DNA from: Progne subis subis
Taxonomy: Eukaryota > Chordata > Aves > Passeriformes > Hirundinidae
Assembly (NCBI GenBank): GCA_022316685.1
Contig: JAKJHU010000370.1
Coordinates: 222,001 to 286,000, forward strand
DNA: 64,000 nt
Direction of reading: 5' to 3'
In this document: one piece after another, positions 47,483-60,239 of the stretch
Layout of the letters: each line of letters begins with the position of its first letter
Numbering within the stretch: the stretch's first letter is position 1
Position numbers and translations under genes: made by a program
The notes under the pieces: generated by a model
The model's input: the letters and a program-made list of their open reading frames with translations, nothing else
Database searches by the model: none
What the model was told of the DNA's origin: nothing

Positions 47483-48682
47483 TAAAGTACTTATAAGCCA
47501 GGTTTATTTTGAGAAAGTAGTTCTCTGAAAAGTAGCCATTGATGCACAATTTGGTGATATACGATTCTACTCTCACCTGTGTGTAGAAAGCCACATCAGC
47601 TTTTTGTGTTCATACAAGTCTTGTTTCCCTGTAAATGCTTAAACATAATTTGGTTTTGTGATTACAATGTTTCTTTAAAATGAGCAAAATGTGGCTATGA
47701 AAATGTGGAATTAGGGAGATTTCTGAAATTAAAAAAGTAAAGGTCTTCTTAATTTAACAGATCTGCTTATCTAGTAGGTGCTTCAGGAAATACATACTTG
47801 CTTTTTATAGGAAACTTTTACCTCTTTCATTTTACTGCAATTACCACTGCAGCATAAACATAGCTAAATTTTCTGTTTTGATCGTGCATTAGCTGAGACA
47901 GCTATCTTGCACTGGATTTCAGTCAGCACAGGAACCCAGGTTCTGCAAGTAGAATGTTTTGTTACCAATGATTACTTTTAAAGGCAAAGAGAGAGGACCT
48001 GAGGAATAGTTTTAACTAGTCTAAAGAAAGAATTTAGTCTAAAGCTAAAATTAGTCACTAATAACCTATGAAAAAAGATATCCTCTCTGAGAATTAAATG
48101 CTGTCTGGCCTTTTTCATCATTATTTAAATAATACATTTTCTGTTTCCCTTAAATATATTCCTTTATATATATGTACTCACAGAGATACATCTACATGAT
48201 GTCCTCCTTTGAATTAGAGTATCATTGTATGAGAGATTTCAGAGTAACAGAGAACCTTCTCCTTCCCCTTCCCGCACCTTCCCTTCCCGCACCTTCCATT
48301 CACGTACCTTCCCGCACCTTCCCGCTCAAAAAGGACAACTACAGCATATTATTTTTTACTTACCATGCTTCAGAAACAAACTGACACAAGGGAGGGCTTA
48401 GTGTATGGTAAATCATATTTATAAGTCAATACACAATAGAGGACAAACTCTAGGGGTCCTTCTCCCTCTAGGCTTTGACTAAAACCCCTTTTCCAATACC
48501 CACAGACACCTTTCCCAGTTTAATTGTCAGACTTCCTTTGTAACTTCCTGTTGTTCTGTTCTTCTGAGGGCATCTGAAAAGGTTAAATTTGTTCCTTTTT
48601 TCTTTTTCAGTCATGAGGTAAAATTTCCTCATAAGGTATCAAACTGGATGATTTACAGCAATTCGAAAAGTTTGCTGAACTT
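47483..48682. other. unique spacer with a short minisatellite
   Basis: No gene was seen. It contains the CCTTCCCGCA-type array listed separately. Confidence 0.4.
48257..48330. repeat. CCTTCCCGCA-type minisatellite
   Basis: The plus strand repeats CCTTCCCGCA with variants (CCTTCCATTCACGTA, CCTTCCCGCTC), about six to seven imperfect units of 10-15 bp. It generates a Pro/Ala/Leu-rich 70-codon frame that is an artefact. Confidence 0.85.
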
Positions 48683-49765
48683 AGGATCATAGAGTGGCTT
48701 GGGTTGGAAGGACCAGGTTTCTCAAGCTCTATACAACCTGGCTGTATACACTCTCAGGGATGGGGCATCCACAGCTTCTCTCGGCAACTAATTCCAGTGC
48801 CTGAACATTCCCACAGAAGATAATTACTTCCTAATATCTAACTAATATCTATCTTCCTAATATAATATCTAAATCCACTCTTAGTTTGAAGCCATTGCTG
48901 CTTTTCCTGTCACTGCATGCCCTGTAAGTAGTTCTCCTTCACCTTTCTTGTAGGCTCCCTTTAGGAACTGTAAGGCCGCAATTAGTTCATCCCAAAGCCT
49001 TCTCTTTTCCAGGCTGAACAAACCAAATTCTCTCAGCCTTTCCTCACAGGAGAGGTGTTCCATCCCTCTAATCATATTGAAGACCCTCCTCTAGACTCAC
49101 TCCGGTCATTCCTGTGCTGGGACCCCAGGGCTGGATGCAGTGTTCCAGGTGAGGGGCAGAATTCCCTCCCTCCCTGCTGCCCAGCCTGCTTTGGATGCAG
49201 CCCAGGACACATTTGGCTTTCTGGGCTGGGAGTACCCATGGCTGAGTCATGTCCATCCTCTCACCCACCAGCGCCCCAAGTCCTTCTCCCCAGGGCTGCT
49301 CTCCATCTACAACCCAGGTGCCACACCTTGCACATGGTCTTGTTAAACCTCATGAGAACATGGGCCTGCTTGTCAAGCTTTTTTACATCCCTCTGGATGA
49401 CATCCTGTCCTTCAGGTGTGTCAGCAGCACCACTCAGCTTGGTGTCATCTGCAGATTTGCTGAGGGTGCACTTGATCCCTTTGTCTGTCATTAATGAAGA
49501 TATTAAGTAACAGCGGTCCCATTACAGTCCCCGGGGGGAACACCACTTGTCACTGGTGTCTGAGCTGTTGACCAATTACCCTCTGGATGTGACCATACAC
49601 CCAATTCCTTATGCATCTACGAGTCTACGCATCAAATCCACCTCTTTTTGATTTACAAAGAAGGATGTTGAGGGCAACCATGTAAAAGGCTTTACAGAAA
49701 TCCAGGTAAATATCTGTCCCTTGTCCTCTGAGCAAGTCAGTTTCTGGTGGCTGCCCCTGTCTCAG
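48683..49765 (-). mobile_element. CR1 LINE fragment, antisense
   Basis: From the left it reads ATCATAGAGTGGCTTGGGTTGGAAGG, split by my eye as the reverse complement of the CR1 3' terminus. It continues through the antisense 3' UTR and reverse transcriptase C-terminal part to about 49765. In sense it therefore ends at 48683. The open frames on the minus strand (for example 49491-49261, with a D-D-T-K-L-type CR1 reverse transcriptase stretch) are short and broken. Extra AT-rich repeats (TAATATCTA) near 48832-48866 look like local slippage. Confidence 0.9.
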
Positions 49766-52229
49766 AGAGGCCAGAGTTTGATTCCACCAGTAAATCTCCC
49801 TTTCTGATTCTCACTCCTTAATGATTCAACATCATCCCACAACAAAGAAAAGAAAAAAGAAAAGAAAAAAGAAACGAACCTCATTCTCCTGTCAGATAAT
49901 GAATTCAATTATGACTGCCATCTTTCCTGGAGATGAATTTTCTTTTGTCTCTCCTGTTCTCTAGAAAGTTAATATTTTTCTCAATGTCAGAACTTAAATA
50001 CCAGTGTGTCAGAACTGTAACAGGGTAAATTCCTACCCATCCCTTATTCTTTGTCTCCTCCTTTGAGTCCTCTTTCCAGAAAGCTGCCTTTGATGGGGGA
50101 CTGTGGCTGAGTCTCATTGGCATGGGTATGCTATCAACAAAAGAGTGCTGGCTCATTTCCTTTCTTCATGCTTAATTAGCCAGAGAAGAAATTTTCAAAG
50201 ATACCCAATAGGAGTTGGTTTCCTGTGAATTCTGAGAGAAGTTTTGTTATTTGATTTTTTTTGTGAGGAAATATACAGTTTCAACGAGATTTTCTGCCCC
50301 TCCCCTTTTTCTTCGAAGGAGTAATGAGAAAACATTATCAACTCAAAAACACAGTGAAATGTCTTAGCCCCAGAAAAAAAATCCTTTATACTATCTATCT
50401 TAAAACTTTATGAATACTTTTAAAATAATGGGAAACTTCCCCTCAGTTCCCATTTATTGTACTTTTGTGCTGAACTGCACTGTATTTATTTTGTTAATCA
50501 CTACAATTTTGAGCAAATCACACTTTTTTGAAAGAAGTCACATGGTCAGGAAAGGTCTCAAAATATTACAAATGATGGGACTTTGACCTGTAGCTTTTTT
50601 TGTAATGCTTTCTTCAGAGAAAATGCTCCCTGTACCACTAAGCTGGCTGTGCCTTCTCATCTGGCTTAGAGCAGCTGGCATTCCTGGTGCTATTTCTTGG
50701 CCAGCATACATAACCAGCTCAGGACTGCCCACCCATATTTGCTGTGAACACCAGTCTTAGGCATTCAGTGGGACTCAGATGGATTTTCCTAGCACCTTTT
50801 TCTTAACCTGTGCTAGAAATGAGTATGATCTGCATAATCACAACTGAACACCCCATTATCAATTAATCTGGAAGCTGCATTTAAATACAGAGCGGTGTGT
50901 GTGCTGTCTGCTTGCCAAGGGGACAGATTTTTCCTGTGTGGTGCTGACAGCTGGGGTCAGATGATATAAAAAAAAGTGGTCCCAAACTTGGAGGTTCTCT
51001 TGAAAATCTAGGTTTGTGCATCAGTGTGTGTTTGTATACATGCACCACAGTATTGGTGACAGCTACTGTACATGCTACAATCTTTTGAAGCTTTTTTCCC
51101 TGAATTCTAGCTTATGTTTACATCCCAGTCACTCGTTTAAAATCCCTCATGTGTTGCCTGTTTCTTACCCTTCCCCTTTCAGCTAAAACAGAACTTCAAC
51201 AATAAGTATGTCCTTCAAAACTTTCAAAAGCACAGCTTTATCCTCTGGTCTGTAACTGTAGATAACAACAGAGCCACCATTAATGACATTCATTTACTGT
51301 TTCTGGCATGCATCACAGATACATGTGGAATACACTTTTAGAAGCTCTGAGAGTTATTCTTGTCAAAGGAACAAACTGAACTCTAATATTTTTCATTTCA
51401 AATCTGTAAAGTGGAAAGCATAAAAACTACTATATAATAACACCCTATCACATAAAATGTTTGAATTTTGCAATTGTAATGCAAAGCTGCCCCAGAGGTT
51501 GAAAATGCACAGTAACTTCTAATGCAATTTTGCATGTTCTAACTTCCAGTAAAGCTGTGACTTGGAAACTTTTTATGCTTTCCCTGAAGATAATTTTTTT
51601 TCTTTCTTTGCAATACCTAAAATTCCCTAGGAAATACATATTTTTTCTAAAATTCAAGGTTTGGAAATGGACGTTTCCATTACAGTCACTATTTATATGT
51701 TACTATTACAGTCACATGTTTTGGCTTTTTGAAACAAAATGAGACAAAAGCAGTTGAAAACAAGCAGTATCAGCTTACTTTAGTAAAGGCAAGTTTACAA
51801 AGGCAAGATACGTGTGTACCATCATCTTTTGAGCACCTTACAAAATAAGGTGAATTTTGTAGATAATGTACAACCAGTTTCAAAGAAGTGCTCCAGAAAC
51901 TTGAAGGATAGAATCACTTGTGCCTAAGGAAGATATAACTGAGCAGGCAGGAGCACAGATCACATGAATCATCCATAGCACATGGACAAGAAATTGTGGT
52001 GATGTCAGCCAGTAATGATGAGGGGCACTCAGTACAAGTATCTGCAGAATTTCTTTCTTATTTTTTTAAAGATTGTTTGACAGTATCTTCTAGAAAGCTG
52101 ATTCCTTATAGACATATGTCGCAAAATTTTTCACTGACAGAGAATGGCTTTCAGTCTGCACTGAAACATGGGAATGTAACAACTGGGAAGGGAGAATGGA
52201 ATAAACCAGTATTTCAAGTATTTCAAAAG
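49766..52229. other. unique non-coding DNA
   Basis: No gene was seen. An AAAAG-rich microsatellite lies at 49843-49875. The rest is ordinary AT-rich sequence with scattered short frames. Confidence 0.45.
49843..49875. repeat. AAAAG-rich microsatellite
   Basis: Alternating AAAAG and AAAAAAG units follow the antisense CR1 fragment after a short gap. Confidence 0.9.
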
Positions 52230-52994
52230 TCTGAAGGACTACAGATTATGTAACCTAGAAATGTGTATTCTATTTCATCTGTTTTAGGCTGGTTTTTTGG
52301 GAGATGTTTCATCCTCCTCTTGCTCCTCCACGGGAGAAGGAGAAGGATGCCTTCTGATAATGGCCCAGCCATTAAATCCAGGTGGGGCAGTATTTCTTAT
52401 CTCTTTCACCACCCCTCCATCTTCCAGGGGGACATCTTCTGATAATGGGCCATTAGGGCCCACCAATGACATGACACATTCCATCACCCCATTGTGAGAT
52501 GCTCCATACAGTGGGGGAGGAGCCAGCTGTTCCCAGCTAGATAAAAACTGGGACTGAAGGAATACAAGGTATCCAGTTTTTCCACTGGATTCCCTGAGGA
52601 AGACCTGACCCATCTCACCACCACTGGATTTTTTACAGGACCATCTCTACTCCACAGAACCACATCTGTTACTCCAGGAGGACTTATTTGGACTGCTTTC
52701 AACACCCTGACCAACAGGGTGCCAGGTCGTATCCCTGACTCTGTCAGGACTTTTTCCAGGATCTTTGTTTGCTTCCTTGCTTGTTTTTTTTTTTTTTTTC
52801 TACTACTACATTTGCATTTTCTTTTTTTATTTTTAATATTCCTAGTAAAGAATTGTTACCCCTGTTACCATATCTTTGCCTGACAGCCCCTAATTGCAAA
52901 ATTATAATAATTGGAGGGAAGGGGGTTTACATTCTTTATTCCAAAGTAGGCTCTAGTTTTCCCTGGCAGACAACTGTCTTTCAAAATCAAGACA
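52230..52994 (+). mobile_element. LTR, plus strand, close relative of the 12.8-kb solo LTR
   Basis: It aligns in opposite orientation with 12828-13566 across almost its whole length, including GGGAGATGTTTCATCC, the GATAAAAACTGGG TATA-like box and the right end AAAATCAAGACA at 52994. The left end near 52230 is degenerate and its TG terminus is not clear. No target duplication was found, so the left edge may be eroded. No viral genes adjoin it. A T17 run near 52782-52799 is internal. The 109-codon minus-strand frame is antisense to the LTR and matches the frame in the other copy, but the base changes look neutral. Confidence 0.85.
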
Positions 52995-53671
52995 TAATAT
53001 TATGATATTTTTCTTTCAATAGAATCTTGAAAATCCATTTGAAAAAGACCTCAAAAACTAAACAAAACAACAGAAGAAACCTATCAAAATGAAGGACTAT
53101 TTTGATAGCCTTTTAAAGTAATACTACAAGGCTGACATTACTTACTTAAATCCATTTTTATAAGAATTTTCTAAATATAGCACATTGATTTGAGTTTAAA
53201 TGAAAACAAATTTTGAAATAACATTATTACCAGTTCCCACACAGCTCCTCTTTGAAGTCTTTAGCTGTGAAGTCAATTAATAACAAAGATAAATGCCAGA
53301 TGGATTTTTGCCATATGGATGTTATGTGAGCTGAGATTGTTCTTTTTCTTTTCCTTTCTATTTTGCTTTATTAATATAAAAGTGGGAGATTAAATTAAAG
53401 AAAAGCAATTGTTGGTATGTGTATAAGTGAAAAAAAAGTTTGTAAAGACTCAAGAGTCTATCCTAGATTTTCTCCTACAATATGGTGTACTATTACCCTG
53501 GTTTTTCTGAGTTTTTTATTTAACCTTTTGAATTTCATAATGGAGTCAGATCTTCTAGCTACTGTACAATGTTAGAGCAGTTTTTCTATCTTTCCCACAG
53601 ATGTAACATAAACAAATCCTTTGTTTCTCATTCTTTGTCCTTTGTTTGCATATTTCTAACCTGAACACAAC
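52995..53671. other. unique spacer
   Basis: AT-rich sequence with nothing recognisable. Confidence 0.4.
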
Positions 53672-53885
53672 TGTAACGGACAGTTGGTCTGGCCATTGAG
53701 GCTGAGGGGTGGAAACCCAAAAAGCCAATCTTCTGCCAGACCCACAATTGTATAAGAAGTAAAGAATAAACAAAGAGGCTGTCTTCCTCCTCTCTCCGCT
53801 CTCTCAGCAGGAGCTGGGATCTGGAAGAACCTCTGCTTTGCAAAATATTTGTCTGCATGTGACTGCTTCATGTGTCTCGGTGACA
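53672..53885 (+). mobile_element. probable compact retroviral LTR or LTR fragment
   Basis: It starts TGTAACGGACAG and ends CTCGGTGACA. It has GTATAAGAAG (TATA-like), AATAAACA (poly-A-like) and then a CT-rich segment in that order, the usual LTR arrangement. At 214 bp it is short, and the flanking six bases (CACAAC, GTGTAC) do not match, so a fragment is possible. Three overlapping minus-strand frames of 72-110 codons across it are artefacts. Confidence 0.6.
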
Positions 53886-55337
53886 GTGTACCTTCACCGT
53901 AGTCTAAGACGGAAGATGGACAGACAGACATTTTGATATGAGATGCTGAGTGACAAAATCCATCCCCATTGAAGCTTTGAGCACTCACAGGCCTTCCAGA
54001 GACCCTAAAGTTCTACTTTGATCTTGCATCCAGTGACACCAAAGCTGGAGTCCCAATCTCCTCAGTCTTTCCAGGAATTCTTCTGTCTATTAACCCATTT
54101 AGAGAGTGAAAACCTACTACTTTCTGCCCTCATCAGATGAAAACAAAGTAATTGCTCACTCATAAATGTTCAGGAGATTGATCAGAAGACTGTTAAATCT
54201 CTATTCACAGTTCTACTCTTTCTGACATAAGAGCAATTTGGGATCTGCTGGGATTAACTGCTTACAACACTGTTGAGTTCTTTATAGCCGTGTTCTTTTT
54301 AGACAATTTGATAGTCTGACAAACAATAATACTCTGTGAGAATGGCAGTTTGTCCTAGAGATACATTTCCTCTTGAGGAAGACTGAGATTTTTGGATTAT
54401 ATGGCTTTTGATGTACCATATAATCCAAAACATTACATCCTACTTCAGTTCTCTGAATTAAATTTCTGTACCACTGTAGAAACATGAGCTGTATGATTCC
54501 AGGTAAGATTGTTCACAGGCTTAATCTTATTTATTCAAATTTTAAGGATTAATATTATCTCTTTTAATTATATCTAATTATATCTTCTTTTGGCCTGTCT
54601 TAGTTTCCTGAGTACCATTCATTCTTGTCTTAAGACATTGTAAACTTTAATTTCAGATAATTGTATTATCAGTGTAAACTTTATGTCTGATTTTTTCTTT
54701 CACTTAGTATATCCAACAAGGTTTCATGCCTAATATTCCCCGTGGCTTGGAAAGCTCATAACCTTTGATGGCAAGGAACTGCATCTTATTTGGAGAACCT
54801 TGCAGAAGTTCCTCCAAAAAATTTCTGAACTTCTAGTCTGTGACTACCAAATATTCACATATTAAGACTGCACAAACTGTTTACCTTACAATAAAGTCTG
54901 CAATTCCTCAGACTCAAAGGGGGTCCAATGATGCTGTTTCCATTTGCCTTCCTGAACTGTAGTCCAAATATAACACCTAAATATGCTTTTAACTTTCACT
55001 TTCTGAACCCTTCTATTGATTATTCACATGTTTAAAATTCAGTGAGATTGTAATACATATGTTCAAGTTATTTGCTGCATGCTCTAATTAGAAACACTTT
55101 TGTGGATGCTTTTAAGAATGTTTCACCCTTCAAAAGGGTTATTGTGATGTCCTCAAGGAACGGAGTTTGCAAAAGGAAAAAGTTGAGTTTGGCTTATAAG
55201 GCAACTTCAAACACAAGAAGTTTTCAAAGAACAAAACCTCCCTGCTGACAAAACCAGTTTGGAACGAAGAATGCTTTGCTAGCATTCAAAATTGTTTAGC
55301 ATAGTTTTGAGGAAGGCTACTGTTGCTTGGTTTGCAC
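53886..55337. other. unique non-coding DNA
   Basis: No gene or mobile element was recognised. It contains the perfect hairpin listed separately. Confidence 0.4.
54390..54430. repeat. perfect 15-bp inverted repeat with 11-base loop
   Basis: TTTTGGATTATATGG at 54390-54404 is exactly complementary to CCATATAATCCAAAA at 54416-54430. The stem is too short for a typical microRNA precursor. It may be a quasi-palindrome perfected by template switching or a very short relic of an inverted-repeat element. Confidence 0.9.
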
Positions 55338-55440
55338 ATTCACAGCATCACAGAATCATTCAGGTTATAAGGGGCCTTTGGAGATCATGCAGCCTAGCCT
55401 GCCCAAAGCAACTTTCACAGGACTTTACCCAGATTTCTTT
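55338..55440 (-). mobile_element. short antisense CR1 3' fragment
   Basis: The stretch ATCACAGAATCATTCAGG, followed by GGGGCCTTTGGAGATCATG and CCTGCCC, matches the reverse complement of the CR1 3' end. Only about 100 bp remain. Confidence 0.75.
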
Positions 55441-56613
55441 TCCTGGTTTACTTTTGCACCAATAATGCTATAGCAAATAGCTATAGAATCACTCCTTGTC
55501 ACCTCTTGCCAGCTGCAATTCTACAAGCCAACTCTGAGCTGTGGCTCATAATAAGGAGTAGCACCAACCCTGCATGTTCTAGGCAATATTCCTAAACTTA
55601 TGGTTAGTTGTTTGTTCCTTTTTGCAGGTTGTTCTTGTACAGAGTTTTCAATCCTAAGAATAAGGAGCAAATATTTTGTAAATAGCCATATAGTTCTACA
55701 GTACTGAAATAAATGCTTGAATATAAAACCATGCCACTCCTACTTTAGGTCTATTATTCTCTCCCCTCCATCTGTATTACCTACTATTATTACTCACTCA
55801 TCTAACTTACATGAGACCAAAAGAATAACTTTAAAAGTCCCATTCATAACTACTCATGGAGATGAACATTTAAATTTGGAATTTTAAGTATTCTTGTCAG
55901 AAATACTTCTGCATGGTCAAGGGACCAGCAACAACATGATATGAACTAGCTGAAACTAACCAGGATAGCAAATAAATCACAGCCTTTAATGTGTTACTGA
56001 ATAACTGAAAAACTCAACTGATCACAGTTAGTATATACTTTGTAAAATATTTTAATACCTTGAAATAAAATTAAAAAAAAAAAAATAGAAAATAGAAGGG
56101 AACTGTCATTGGTTTTGGCTATTAAGGAAAAAACCACTTAAACTATGAGTTAAAAAATTGTGATTATTCATACACTGTGCAGTAAAGACAGATTAACACC
56201 ACTCAGGAAGATTACTGTATTGGATATAATTTATGTTGATCTCATGTAAAAAAAAAATTATGATAACCTAGGTGATAGACACAATTTATGATGCTTTGTA
56301 TTTGCTGGGGTACTGTAGTGCCTGTCATTTTTACATTGCATGGCAATAACACAGGAACCATTGATTTCACTAAACAATGCATGTATTTTGCGAGACAGAA
56401 AATGCATCATTATAGGATTTTGTATTCACAATGTTTTTCTTTAAACATATCAAACCTTCTCTTTCTCTCATTTCCTGGTTGAATACTCATTACAAAAACA
56501 ACAGTTGTAACTGATGACAATAACCTCAAATTCTTCACTACCACCTATTGGCCAGGTTTTCATAAACTGGTGGTGTTCGTCTGCCTGATTTTGCCCAGAA
56601 TAGACTAAGGACC
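55441..56613. other. unique non-coding DNA
   Basis: AT-rich sequence with no recognisable gene or repeat beyond short A runs. Confidence 0.4.
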
Positions 56614-57213
56614 TGTGCTGTTTTGAGCTGGGGTAGTGTTAACCTTCTCAGTGGCTAGTGTGGGACTGAGTTTTGGATTTGTGCTGAACACAGGGTTGAT
56701 CATGGAGAGATGGTTTTGTTGTTACTGAGCAGAACAGGGCTTGCACAGAGCCAAGGCCTTTTCTGCTTTTTGTGCTACCACCACGGTGAGGAAATTGTGG
56801 GAGGGCACAGGAAGCAAGCTGGGAGGAGACACAGTCAGGACAGGTGACCCAAACTGACCAGACGAATATTCTGGACTATAAGACACTGTGCTCAGAATAT
56901 GAAGCTGAGGCAATGAAGAAGGAGGAGGGAACATTTGGAGAGATGGCATTTTTTGTTACCAAGTCACTGTTATGTGTGATTGGGGCCTGGCTCTCCTGGA
57001 GGTGGCTGAACATCGGCCTGCCCATGGGAAACAGTAATTAATTCCTTGTTTTGCTTTGCTTGTTTGCATGGCTTTTGCTTTCCCTATGAATCAGTATTTT
57101 TCTCAGTCCATTAAGGCTTTTACCCTTCCAGTTCTCTCCCTGACCTTGCTGGTGGGGAAATGAGTGAGAGGTACTGATGGCTTTGCTGCTAACAATTGCC
57201 AGGTTTCATAAAT
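56614..57213 (+). mobile_element. old bird ERVL-type LTR
   Basis: The order matches bird ERVL LTRs as I recall them. It starts TGTGCTGTTTTGAGCTGGGGTAG-like (here split as TGTGCTGTTTTG and AGCTGGGGTAG). It continues through GGGAGGAGACACAG, AAACTGACCAGACG, a GGACTATAAGAC TATA-like box near 56873 and TCCTTGTTTTGCTTTGC. It ends near GGTTTCATAAATTC about 57213. Its ends are too diverged to show a target duplication. It is the same broad LTR group as the provirus at 26-32 kb but in plus orientation, with no internal genes attached, so it is an old solo LTR. Confidence 0.88.
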
Positions 57214-57669
57214 TCTGGTAAAACATCTTAGAATAAAACAGAAGGAAAAAAAAAGGAGAAGTCACCTTTAACTTGCATAACTAGATCCGGTAGAGACTAT
57301 CTGTTGGCTTAATCCTAAGTAACTTCTTAACATATACTTTATTATCTTTAAAACAGACAGTCTTGGAAAGAATGAATGACATTTATTAGCCTTCAAAGAG
57401 AGTTGAAATACAAAACAGAGACAATTATTTGCATATGGAAGTAATGATGATTTTGATTCTGCTTCTTTTTGTTTGGAAATAAGTCAAAGAAACAAAAGAA
57501 TTAGTACCTGTGGAAATCAAAATCAGGGTGCTAGAAATAGGTAGATTTGCCATAGTTAGTTACTTGGGATTAAAATGAAAATATATCAAAAAATATACGA
57601 TAAAGAACTGTCCTTTGCTTTTGCCTGAAGAAGCAACAACATTGCCTCACAATTTTCAGGAAAATTTCA

Positions 57670-57707
<38 letters not shown>

Positions 57708-60200
57708 CTCTTACAATGCTTTACATATTGTTTCATTAAGATTTGTAAGTCTATATTTGCTAAGATACCCATGAATGACTGATACCTCCCCACCTAACCC
57801 AGTAGCCAACCCAGGGACTGCAGAAACCAAAATTAGCTTAATGTAAAATTGATGTGCCTTTGCACACTCTTTTCTTCTTCTCTACTCTTGCCAATACAAA
57901 ACAGGGTTAATTGCCATTGTCTTTAAAAAAAAAAAACCAAGCACCACATTTTTAAAGGATTTTATTGTAAGGCAGTGTTTTTTTGAGATCTGAAGTTTTA
58001 TTGCAATTGAAACTAACTTATTTTCCTTAATAAAATAAATACCAGACCGTTGAACACTCATTTATGAGTTCTGATGGAAGGAGTATTTTGTGAGTTAAAT
58101 TAAGAGAGGAAATCAGTGGACAGATGTCACTGGTATTACCAAATAAATTCTTACCTGCTCTGGGAATTACATTATAATTAAATTGCATTTTAATATATTT
58201 ATATAGTTTTAGTATGCTAGGAAAGAGTGCATCCATCATGAACAGTAGGGTCTCTTGATAAACCCTGAAAGACATAAAGTAAAGGACATTATGAGATGAC
58301 ACTGCTGGATTTATTAAGTGTGAAAAAGATTCAAGTATCTTCATAAAGATTATTACGTCCAAATTCCCCACCAACCATTCCAAGTCTGGTCTCTCTTTTC
58401 ACAGACATGAAGAAATTTTGACATGAGGCAGCAAATGATAAATAAAATGGATGGGGTTGTCTGGAGCAAGCTAATAATGGACACAGCCTTACCTCTCCTG
58501 ATGAAAATTTCTGTTTTGATTTTGGCAGAACTAATTATTTTTACCAAAAATTATTAATCTGATTAATAAGCAGAAGGACTATTCAAAAGAATTATTATGA
58601 TTAACCACTTAAAATCAGTACAAAATGACATACCTTATCTTACATCTCCAGTAAAGATCCTGCTGAACACACCCATTTCCCTGTGAATTTAGTAAGAGGT
58701 TTTGCCCTGTCGGTAGCAGTCACTTGAAGGCCAAGCCCCTTATTTCTGTTACTTGATGCCCACTTTAGAGACTTCAGTGGGAGCTCTGAAACTGCAATGA
58801 AGGTAGACTCTAATTTTAAAATACACTGCAGCCATTATTTGAATTACATTTCCTTGTAAGTTCATTATCGCTTACTCGAATTACACGCTGTATGAGTCTC
58901 ACTACTTGGATTTGCTGTGTCCTCTGGAGAAAGGCTGACTTACACAAGAAGGTCATGCTTTTCAATCAGTCTGCAGTTGTGAACAGAAATTATGGCTTGG
59001 TGACATTTAGTCTTTTTGGTTTTGACTGTAGTCCTTGAACTGTGTGCTAGTGTGGAATACAACTTTTTTTCATGGTAATGCATAACCATAACCACATACC
59101 TTTAGTCTGACACAGTTTCCTTTAATCTAAAATAAAACATTCATTAAGAACTATTGATTGAGGCTCATTAAATGAACTTTCAGGCTCTTTTGTTTCAAAG
59201 CAAGTGATTTCTCTTCTTCTGGTAATAGAAGGGATGTTCTGGCTCCTTAAACATCTTAAATGTAATCAAACTGTCATCCTACTTCTTACAGTAACAAACA
59301 AAATGCAATAGAGGCAGCTTTGCGCTGCAGGTTAGTGGGGTTCATGTAGTCTCAAAGGCCATTTGTACAAATCCCAGCTGAAGTGTAAGACATCTGGGAA
59401 ATGTATTTACAGTGACTCTAGGATACTTCTTTTCTCACCATCTTCTTGTAAAAACCCGAAATAAATCACAGTCTGGAGTCTGACCTGAAGCTGAGAAAAT
59501 ACTCCTTTTTGTAAAAGAAGGAGAATGAATTACTCAGTTTGAAGGCCAACAAAAAAAAGTCTTTTATTAATTACTAGGTAATCGTATATTTTGAAGCATG
59601 GCAAAACAATATTTTTGTGTACTCAGGAGAATTTTATGTGAGGAGAGAAAAATGCTCAACTTGAGGAGCTCTGCCTGAGGTCTGTATCTGTGACAGGTGA
59701 CCTCACAGGAGAATCAGATTAACCAGGTCTGGAGAAGACAACACCTTGGTGAAGGACAAACATCTCACACTATTCTCTGAGAAGCAAGACCTCTTGCAGC
59801 TAACTTCACCTTGTCCATGACCTGACTAAGTTCAAGCTCAGAAAATTTAGCTGGGAGGTCTGTTGCTGTGTCTTGTCCTGGCTACCACCACTGGGCTGCT
59901 CCTGGCCACAGCCTGTGTGAAATGCCATCCAGCAGCCAGGTAGGTTTGACTGGACATGCTCAGACACAGATAACATCAATAGGAACTTCACTGTTAACAT
60001 GAACACCACTGTAATTGTCAGAGCATGCTGTGAGGCATCCACACAGACTGCAAGCCATGGTAATGGAAACTCCACTTCCATCTTACAGATCCAGCTAGTG
60101 TACAGGCATACTGAGTATAAAGATCCGCATTAGTTCAAAGAGCTCCTCCTGCCCTGACAAAGGACACACAAAATACACCCTACAACAACTCAAGGTTGAA
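57214..60200. other. unique non-coding DNA
   Basis: No gene was recognised. It contains the long T run at 57672. The stretch 59690-60200 is GC-richer and may belong to the following CR1 or to another repeat, but I cannot assign it. Confidence 0.4.
57672..57717. repeat. uninterrupted poly-T tract (46 T)
   Basis: 46 consecutive T residues follow ATCTTCATC-like sequence. No antisense retroposon body was recognised to its right. Confidence 0.96.
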
Positions 60201-60239
60201 AGTGTTGGAGTCCATGAATGCTGGTAAATTTTAAGAGCC

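Noticed and set aside
13281..52613. Matching open frames in the two inverted LTR copies (13281-13595 plus, 52613-52284 minus), which suggest a conserved protein
   Set aside because: Both are antisense to the LTR. By eye most base differences change the amino acid, as expected for neutral decay, and the opposite strand is open as well. Family copies of similar age would stay aligned without selection.
53628..53988. 76-110-codon minus-strand frames
   Set aside because: They cover a probable LTR (TATA-like, AATAAA-like and CT-rich segments on the plus strand) and overlap each other.
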